The notes beneath the pieces are model-generated. The model made no database searches, was not told the origin of the DNA, and saw nothing but the letters and a program-made list of their open reading frames with translations. Of a stretch of 6,868 nucleotides of DNA, positions 1 to 4,643 are shown in pieces. The position numbers were made by a program, and so were the translations under genes. The stretch covers positions 1-6,868 of the forward strand of contig JASHVH010000258.1 of assembly GCA_030039575.1 (NCBI GenBank), read 5' to 3'. Source of the stretch: Acidimicrobiales bacterium. GTDB taxonomy: Bacteria; Actinomycetota; Acidimicrobiia; Acidimicrobiales; Palsa-688. Position 1 is the stretch's first letter; every line of letters begins with the position of its first letter.

Positions 1-2665
1 CCAGCAAGCGGAAATTGGGCACCAGCTCAAAGGAAACGAGCTCGCTCATCCGGTCCGCGGTTGCTACCTCGTCGACGTTCAGCTCCTCGGCCACCAGGTC
101 TTCCAGCAGCCGAGGACTTTCGGGCGGGACAGCTACCAGGGCGCGGCGCAGCGGCTGGCGCACCCTCAACCCGGCATGGGCCCGGGCCGAGCGGCCCAAC
201 GACACCAGGCGCCGGGCCAGCTCCATGGCCTGCTCGAGACCAGGGTCGAGAGCGGTTAGGTCGGGCTCCGGCCATCGGGCCAGGTGCACCGAGCCGGCCT
301 CACCGGCGGAAGTGAGCTCGCGCCACATCCTTTTGGCCAGGAACGGGCAGAAGGGGGCCATGAGCAGAGAAACGTCAACGAGCGCCTCGTGCAAAGTCGC
401 CTGGGCCGACAGGGAGTCAGCCGCCTGGATTGATGGGTCGGTCCGCCAAAAGCGGCGCCGGTTGGCGCGTACGTACCAGTTAGACAGGTCGTCGACGATG
501 GCGGCGATGGCCTTGGCCGCCGGGAGGGGTTGGTAGTCGTCGAGCGCGGCCGTCACCTGGGCCATCGTCGTCTGGAGGCGGGAGCGCAGCCAACGGTCAA
601 AATACGGTCGGTCCCGGGACGCGGGTACCGAGGGGTCGGCGGGGTCGAAATGGTTCAGCTCGGCGTAGGTGGCAAAAAAACTCCACGTGTTCCACAGCGT
701 CATCAGCACCTCGGACCTCGAGGCGTCAATGGCTTCGAGGCTGGTGCGAGTGGCCGTCCAGGGCGAGCCCTGATGGAACATCCACCACCGCATCGGCTCG
801 GCCCCACGCGTGTCGAGGATCGCCCAAGGGTCGATCACATTGCCCAGGCTCTTGGACATCTTTTTCCCCTCGGCGTCGACAATGTGGCCAAGGGACATCA
901 CGGTGCGGTACGGGGCTTGGCCGAACACAACGGTGTTCACAGCCAGCAGCGAATAAAACCAACCTCGAGTCTGGTCCACGGCTTCACAGATGAAGTCAGC
1001 CGGCAGCCGCAGCTCCTCGGTCGAACCGGGAAGGTAGGGGTAGCCGAGCTGCGCCGCCGGCATCGAGCCAGAGTCGAACCAGGCATCGATGACAGCCTCG
1101 ACCCGCCTGGCCGTCTGGCCGCAGGTTGGGCAGGCAAACGTGACCCGATCGATAAGCGGCCGGTGCGGGTCGATGCCAGTCAGGTCCCGACCGGCCAGCT
1201 TTGACAAGTGGGCACGAGAGCCCACGCAAACGTCGTGGCCGTCAGGGCAGCGCCAGACCGGGAGTGGCGTGCCCCAGTAGCGGTCACGGGACAAGGCCCA
1301 GTCGATGTTATTGGCCAGCCACTCGCCGAAGCGGCCGTGCTTAAGCGTCTCGGGCCGCCAAATCACGCCCTCGTTCTCCGCTAGCAGCTGGTCCTTGTGC
1401 GCGGACGTGGCTACGTACCACGACGGCTTGCCCCAATAGATGAGCGCCGTGCCACAACGCCAACAGTGTGGGTACGAGTGAAGGTAGGCCTCCGCCTTTA
1501 CCAGCAGCCCGGTGTCGGCGAGGTGCTCCACGATGGCACGGTTGGTTTCCCTTACGGGGCGGCCGCTCAGCCAGTCAGCTTCTACGAACCGGCCATCGGG
1601 GCCCACGGGGTTCAGGACCGGGAGCCCTTCACGCCGGGCCAGCCGCCAGTCGTCGACCCCGAAGGCGGGGGCGATGTGGACCAGGCCGCTCCCCTCGTCG
1701 GCGCTCACGAACTCAGCCGGGACGACCCGCCAGCCGTCGGCGCCCTCGGGTTCCGGCAGGACATCGACCGGGCGCTGGTAACGGACACCGACCAGCTGCT
1801 CGCCCGGGAAGCGGGCGGTGGCTCGGTCCCGGGCGCCCGGCCCTAGCACCGCCTCGATTCTGTCCTCGGCCATTACCAGGCCGTCCACGACGGCGTAGGT
1901 GAGGTCGGGCCGCACCGCTACAGCTGTGTTGGCCACGAGCGTCCACGGCGTTGTTGTCCAGATGACCAGCGCGCCGGCGCTCGCGGGGCCTTTGCCCACG
2001 ATTGGCAAGCGCACGTACGCGCTCAAGTCCTCGATGTCCTGGTAGACGTCGGGTTGTCCGAGCTCGTGGCTCGACAGCGACGTCCCGCAGCGTGGGCAGT
2101 ACGGGACTACCTTCACGTCCTCGAAGAGGTCCCCTGACTGCCACATTTGCCAGAGGTGCCACCAGACTGAGTCGATGTAGCTAGGGTCGAGGGTCCAGTA
2201 GGCGTGGTCAAGGTCGACCCAGTAACCGATCCGCCGGGTGAGCGCCTTCCAGTCGTCTACGTACTCGTAGACCGATTGGCGGCACCGCTCAACGAACCGC
2301 TCGACCCCGTACTCCTCGATCTGGTCCTTGCCCGACAGGCCGAGGGCCTTTTCCACTTCAACCTCCACGGCCAGGCCGTGCGTGTCCCAACCCGCCCGGC
2401 GCGGCACCGGTCGGCCGGTCATGGTCCGGTACCGGCAGATGAGGTCCTTGTACACCCGGGCCCACACGTGGTGGAGCCCGGGCCGTCCGTTCGCCGTCGG
2501 CGGGCCTTCGAAGAAGACGTACTCCGGACCGTCCCGGTGCTGACTGATGGAGCGCGGGAAGACGTCGTGCGCTTCCCAGTGCCCCAGTACTTTTTCTTCC
2601 AGGGCCCGAAAGTCCGGCTCGGGCGGCACAACCGGGAACCGCCTCGAGGGTTTTTGTTCGGGCAC
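1..2665 (-). CDS. ileS: Isoleucyl-tRNA synthetase, type 2 (IleRS2), 3' end outside window
   Basis: This class Ia aminoacyl-tRNA synthetase attaches isoleucine to tRNA-Ile in the cytoplasm and edits misactivated valine. The reading frame was followed on the minus strand from GTG at 2665 and is checked at many points. Residues 51-66 read FFEGPPTANGRPGLHH, the nucleotide-binding HIGH region in its GxHH form (G63-L-H-H66). The CP1 editing domain shows WTTTPWTLVANTA near residue 237 and GSGLVHIAPAFGVDDW near 330. Zinc-type cysteine pairs are C401-W-R-C404 and C512-P-T-C515, the latter followed by AWFDSGSMP. KMSKS is residues 602-606 (848-862). The anticodon-binding region follows, and the visible part ends with LVSFELVPNFRLL. 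The family is usually a little over 1,000 residues, so roughly 150 are missing. The GTG start was chosen because GAGGAGG lies just upstream and the N-terminal alignment fits. Codon use is less GC-extreme than in the neighbouring marR and yceI. Confidence 0.98.
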   Translation of the reverse strand, partial: MPEQKPSRRFPVVPPEPDFRALEEKVLGHWEAHDVFPRSISQHRDGPEYVFFEGPPTANGRPGLHHVWARVYKDLICRYRTMTGRPVPRRAGWDTHGLAVEVEVEKALGLSGKDQIEEYGVERFVERCRQSVYEYVDDWKALTRRIGYWVDLDHAYWTLDPSYIDSVWWHLWQMWQSGDLFEDVKVVPYCPRCGTSLSSHELGQPDVYQDIEDLSAYVRLPIVGKGPASAGALVIWTTTPWTLVANTAVAVRPDLTYAVVDGLVMAEDRIEAVLGPGARDRATARFPGEQLVGVRYQRPVDVLPEPEGADGWRVVPAEFVSADEGSGLVHIAPAFGVDDWRLARREGLPVLNPVGPDGRFVEADWLSGRPVRETNRAIVEHLADTGLLVKAEAYLHSYPHCWRCGTALIYWGKPSWYVATSAHKDQLLAENEGVIWRPETLKHGRFGEWLANNIDWALSRDRYWGTPLPVWRCPDGHDVCVGSRAHLSKLAGRDLTGIDPHRPLIDRVTFACPTCGQTARRVEAVIDAWFDSGSMPAAQLGYPYLPGSTEELRLPADFICEAVDQTRGWFYSLLAVNTVVFGQAPYRTVMSLGHIVDAEGKKMSKSLGNVIDPWAILDTRGAEPMRWWMFHQGSPWTATRTSLEAIDASRSEVLMTLWNTWSFFATYAELNHFDPADPSVPASRDRPYFDRWLRSRLQTTMAQVTAALDDYQPLPAAKAIAAIVDDLSNWYVRANRRRFWRTDPSIQAADSLSAQATLHEALVDVSLLMAPFCPFLAKRMWRELTSAGEAGSVHLARWPEPDLTALDPGLEQAMELARRLVSLGRSARAHAGLRVRQPLRRALVAVPPESPRLLEDLVAEELNVDEVATADRMSELVSFELVPNFRLL

Positions 2666-2872
2666 CGCTCCTCCTCGCTGCCTACGCCTGTCGTGTGGCG
2701 CAGGGACGAGGCCAAGGCCCCGCGGTACCACCCTGCTTGGCCCGAGGAGACCCTGGGCCCGCTCTCTTCGGGGCTATAACGGGCCCAACCCGTCCCGTTC
2801 TACTGAGGTAACCCAGCCGTGGGGTACCCGTTCTTCGGGAGGCTCCGGGGTGATCGCCCCATCGCGGCCGTT
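2666..2872 (-). promoter_or_regulatory. T-box riboswitch (tRNA-Ile sensing, translational type) of ileS
   Basis: This leader RNA senses uncharged tRNA-Ile. The T-box AGGGTGGTACCGCGG is at 2734-2720. A lower helix GCAGGG/CCCTGC (2736-2731 with 2705-2700) and an upper helix (2723-2717 with 2712-2706) flank a 7-nt bulge TGGTACC (2730-2724). Its UGGU would pair with the tRNA ACCA end. Stem I can be drawn as GGCCG (2869-2865)/CGGCT (2819-2815), TGGGG (2861-2857)/CCCCA (2824-2820) and ACCC (2851-2848)/GGGT (2829-2826), leaving ATC at 2854-2852 unpaired as the isoleucine specifier. A Stem IIA/B pseudoknot is visible: AACGGG (2799-2794)/CCCGTT (2783-2778), with loop GGGTT (2791-2787) pairing to AGCCC (2775-2771). 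There is no terminator with a U-run. Instead the 3' strand of the antisequestrator can pair with the Shine-Dalgarno region, as known for actinobacterial ileS leaders. The 5' boundary is inferred from a candidate promoter. Confidence 0.95.
2670..2676 (-). promoter_or_regulatory. Ribosome binding site of ileS, sequestrable
   Basis: GAGGAGG lies 4 nt before the GTG start at 2665, a short but workable spacing that decides the start. Its 5' half is within reach of CCTCG at 2711-2707 (pairing with CGAGG at 2677-2673), extended by CTGC at 2703-2700 pairing with GCAG at 2681-2678. The same left-hand bases are needed by the T-box antisequestrator, so the two folds exclude each other. Confidence 0.85.
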
Positions 2873-2878
2873 AACACG

Positions 2879-2884
2879 ATCCTA
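2879..2884 (-). promoter_or_regulatory. Candidate -10 element for the ileS leader
   Basis: TAGGAT matches the actinobacterial TANNNT -10 pattern and would start transcription near 2872, only about three bases before the base of Stem I. No convincing -35 box is seen 17-18 bp upstream, where the DNA is GC-rich. The position is good but the sequence evidence is thin. Confidence 0.35.
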
Positions 2885-2931
2885 CTGGCGACGTTCCTCG
2901 GCGGCCGCCTGAGATCCTCGACGACCGGCTG

Positions 2932-3450
2932 TTATTCGTCCACCTCTCCGCGCGAGCGATGGGCCTGTTTGCCGTCCGGCTCAGCGCCGGCCCCGCCCGC
3001 CCGCAGGCGGTCGAGCACCTGTTGGCAGATGCGCCCCAGCTGGCGGGCCTGTTCGGGGCTCAAGGCGTCGAACAGCCATTCCCGCACGGCGGTGACGTGG
3101 CCGGGGGCCGCCGCCTCCAGGGCGGCCAGGCCCTGGGGGGTGAGGACGGCCACCCCGCCCCGGCCGTCGCTCGGGCAGGAGCGCCGCTCCGCCCACCCGG
3201 CCGCCTCCAGCCGGGCCATGGCGTGCGACAGGCGGCTGCGCGAGCAGCCGGTGGCCTCGGCCAGGTCCCGCAGGCGCAGGGCCCGGCCGGGGGCCTCGGA
3301 CAGCCCCACCAGCACCTGGTAGTAGGACACGGGCATGCCCGCCTCGGCTTGCAGCTGGGCCTCCAGCCGGGCCCACAGCAGGCGGGTGGCCTCCAGGAAG
3401 GCGCGCCAGGCCCGCTGCTCGTCGTCGTCCAGCCAGCGGGCCTCGGTCAC
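2932..3450 (-). CDS. MarR-family winged-helix transcriptional regulator
   Basis: The predicted product is a 172-residue DNA-binding protein, a usual MarR length, expected to act as a dimer. After an N-terminal dimerisation helix (residues 8-35), the winged helix-turn-helix runs from about 47 to 104. RLRDLAEATGCSRSRLSHAMARLEAAGW (59-86) contains the recognition helix. The wing carries the family's D-x-R signature (D95, R97) before VAVLTPQG. The C-terminal helices (about 108-150) complete the dimer interface, and a short polar tail follows. The GTG at 3450 is preferred because homology starts there. An upstream in-frame ATG at 3501 would place coding sequence over the palindromic operator. The gene is divergent from yceI, and MarR proteins commonly repress themselves and their divergent neighbour. 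The ligand cannot be told from sequence. Codons are almost all G/C-ending. Confidence 0.93.
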   Translation of the reverse strand: MTEARWLDDDEQRAWRAFLEATRLLWARLEAQLQAEAGMPVSYYQVLVGLSEAPGRALRLRDLAEATGCSRSRLSHAMARLEAAGWAERRSCPSDGRGGVAVLTPQGLAALEAAAPGHVTAVREWLFDALSPEQARQLGRICQQVLDRLRAGGAGAEPDGKQAHRSRGEVDE

Positions 3451-3456
3451 GCCCCC

Positions 3457-3462
3457 ATGGTA
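3457..3462 (-). promoter_or_regulatory. Candidate -10 box of marR (possibly leaderless)
   Basis: TACCAT fits TANNNT and ends 6 nt before the GTG at 3450, so transcription could begin at the start codon itself. Operator copy 1 would then overlap or abut the -35 position, a natural place for autorepression. No good -35 hexamer is seen, and a GGGGG stretch before GTG could instead serve as a weak ribosome binding site. Confidence 0.3.
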
Positions 3463-3484
3463 CGGCCGGGGCCGGGCGGGAATA

Positions 3485-3498
3485 GTTGAAGCATCAAC
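3485..3498. promoter_or_regulatory. Putative MarR operator, copy 1
   Basis: GTTGA-AGCA-TCAAC is a perfect 5-bp inverted repeat with a 4-bp spacer, AT-rich within a GC-rich background. It lies between the divergent marR and yceI genes, 35 bp from the marR start. Size, symmetry and place fit a site for a dimeric winged-helix MarR protein. Assignment to this regulator is inferred from position. Confidence 0.65.
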
Positions 3499-3524
3499 CA
3501 TGTTCGCACCAGATGACCAAAGTG

Positions 3525-3538
3525 GTTGAAAGCTCAAT
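3525..3538. promoter_or_regulatory. Putative MarR operator, copy 2
   Basis: GTTGA-AAGC-TCAAT repeats the copy 1 pattern with one mismatched outer base. It lies 40 bp from copy 1 (about four helical turns) and 16 bp before the yceI start. Binding here would overlap the 5' end of the yceI transcript, just ahead of its ribosome binding site. Confidence 0.6.
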
Positions 3539-3554
3539 AACTAGGAGGCACCCC

Positions 3555-4127
3555 ATGGCCAACCTGGCCCTGACCGAGATCCCCGGCTACGTGGCCGGTA
3601 CCTGGGCCATAGACCCGGCCCACTCCGACGTGTCGTTCACCGTGCGCCACATGATGGTGAGCAAGGTGCGGGGCCACTTCGAGAAGTTCGCCGGCCAGGT
3701 GGTGACCACCGCCGACCCGCTCGGCTCCAGCGTGGCCGCCGTGGTGGACGCCACCAGCTTGAACACCAACCACCCCGACCGGGACAACCACCTGCGCTCG
3801 GCCGACTTCTTGGAGGTGGGCACGTACCCCACCCTCGAGTTCCGCTCCACCGGCCTGCGCCCCCGGGGGGCCGACCGGTACGCCCTGGACGGGGAGCTGA
3901 CCGTCCACGGGGTGACCCGCCCGGTCACCTTCGAGCTGGAGCTGAACGGCTTCACCAAGGACCCCTACGGCGGCTACCGCACCGGCTTCTCCGCCACCGC
4001 CGACATCAGCCGCAGCGACTTCGGGGTCAGCCTCAACCTGCCCATGGAGGGCGGTGGGGTGGTGGTCGGCGACAAGGTCCAGCTCCGCCTGGAGGTCGAG
4101 GCCGTCCTCGACCCCCCCGCCGCCTAA
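3555..4127 (+). CDS. YceI-family lipocalin-like protein
   Basis: The product is a 190-residue YceI-family protein, predicted to form a lipocalin-like beta-barrel; characterised relatives bind isoprenoid lipids. It opens with GTWAIDPAHSDVSFTVRHMM (residues 16-35), the typical N-terminal strand pair, followed by KVRGHFEKFAG. Further family marks are SLNTNHPDRDNHLRSADFLE (about 75-94), YPTLEFRST, the LTVHGVTRPVTFELE block (116-130) and SRSDFGVSLNLP near the end. There is no signal peptide, so unlike periplasmic E. coli YceI it should be cytoplasmic, as is usual in actinomycetes. The ATG at 3555 has AGGAGG at 3543-3548 with 6-nt spacing; a longer frame from 3486 would run through both operators and was rejected. 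Almost every codon ends in G or C. Divergence from marR suggests control by that regulator. The natural ligand is unknown. Confidence 0.96.
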   Translation: MANLALTEIPGYVAGTWAIDPAHSDVSFTVRHMMVSKVRGHFEKFAGQVVTTADPLGSSVAAVVDATSLNTNHPDRDNHLRSADFLEVGTYPTLEFRSTGLRPRGADRYALDGELTVHGVTRPVTFELELNGFTKDPYGGYRTGFSATADISRSDFGVSLNLPMEGGGVVVGDKVQLRLEVEAVLDPPAA

Positions 4128-4201
4128 GGCCAGGGCCCATCGGGCCGCACGAGACGGTGGGACCCACGTGCTCGTAAAGACAGCTACGGGCCTGCGCAAG
4201 A

Positions 4202-4262
4202 GGCCGCGCGCCAAACGTTCAGGCAGCTGGCAACTGGAAGCTGCAACCTAAGGCGCGCGGCC
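4202..4262. repeat. Nested inverted repeat (61 bp) between yceI and the MNT remnant
   Basis: GGCCGCGCGCC (4202-4212) and GGCGCGCGGCC (4252-4262) are perfect 11-bp inverted arms. Inside them, GCAGCT (4223-4228) and AGCTGC (4239-4244) form a second stem around a 10-base loop. Recognisable nucleotidyltransferase similarity stops close to the right arm, so the palindrome replaces or interrupts the original 3' end of that gene. It could act as a two-way transcription stop for yceI and the minus-strand genes, although there is no T-run, or be a small mobile palindromic unit. Only the symmetry is seen directly. Confidence 0.6.
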
Positions 4263-4632
4263 GTTGCGCGTTCGCGCCAGTGGCCGGCACCAGGTCGACC
4301 GGAGCGCCGAGCAGCGTCTCGAGGTCCGCTTGGCACTGGGCAAGGGGAGCAGGCCGGCGCCGGGGGGCACGTCTACGTGAAGGTCGACATCGCTGTCGGG
4401 GCGCTCGTCGTCCCTGGCGACGCTCCCGAAGATTCGCGGGTTGGCGAGCCCATGCCGGTCGAGCGCTGCGAGGATCTCGCTGCGGTTTCTCCGACCCGCC
4501 GGGCGAGCGGCCGGTCGCGTCGCCGGCGACTCTCGGGGAAGACATGTGGACCTCCAGACCGAACCCGGTGGCCTCCACGAGCCGGGCCAGGGAGGGAAGT
4601 GAGGCCTGGCGCGCCCCCGGTTCGTAGGCCTT
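4219..4632 (-). pseudogene. Degraded XRE-type HTH / MNT nucleotidyltransferase fusion (antitoxin-like)
   Basis: Three pieces in two frames together resemble an HTH-MNT fusion. At 4632-about 4530, AYEPGARQASLPSLARLVEATGFGLEVHM looks like the end of an XRE helix-turn-helix domain. At 4493-4341, one frame over, RRNRSEILAALDRHGLANPRIFGSVARD begins a minimal nucleotidyltransferase domain with the catalytic pattern GSVARDDERPDSDVDL (GS-x10-DxD, 4427-4380). From about 4341 the first frame resumes with QCQADLETLLGAPVDLVPATGAN and stops at 4219. One indel lies at about 4490-4540. A second, apparently a lost C next to 4341, restores frame. A TAG (4635-4633) stands where the rest of the HTH should be, so the N-terminal half is gone. 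Intact relatives are MntA-like antitoxin nucleotidyltransferases. No HEPN or other toxin partner is visible here. The alternative, sequencing error, would not explain the lost N-terminus. Confidence 0.75.
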
Positions 4633-4639
4633 CTAGGCC
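4621..4639. repeat. Short imperfect tandem duplication at the LuxR gene/remnant junction
   Basis: TTCGTAGGCC (4621-4630) is followed directly by TTCTAGGCC (4631-4639), the same unit minus one base. On the minus strand the second unit supplies the TAG that cuts the HTH piece of the remnant. It looks like a slippage or end-joining scar next to the LuxR stop codon at 4644. Confidence 0.5.
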
Positions 4640-4643
4640 GCTC

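Noticed and set aside
530..1204. Plus-strand open frame of 224 codons opposite ileS
   Set aside because: It is the antisense of the IleRS catalytic region, including the KMSKS block and the second CxxC pair.
2900..2909. GGCGGCCGCC palindrome between marR and the T-box leader as a marR terminator
   Set aside because: It is a self-complementary 10-mer with no loop and no T-run, expected by chance in such GC-rich DNA.
2959..3489. Plus-strand open frame of 176 codons opposite marR
   Set aside because: It is low-complexity antisense sequence with no family match; the MarR frame shows the winged helix.
3486..3554. Upstream extension of yceI from ATG at 3486
   Set aside because: The added residues have no family similarity, would overlay both palindromes, and the ATG at 3555 has a strong AGGAGG.
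4134..4146. GGCCC-ATC-GGGCC hairpin just after yceI as a terminator
   Set aside because: It has a 5-bp stem with a triloop and no T-run, which is common by chance at this GC content.
3534..4214. Minus-strand open frame of 226 codons opposite yceI
   Set aside because: It is a glycine/valine/histidine-rich antisense shadow of a gene with extreme GC3; yceI has the ribosome binding site and family motifs.
4202..4262. Integron attC-like site
   Set aside because: The hairpin is nested, but the GTTRRRY and RYYYAAC core sequences are not at its ends and no integrase is visible.
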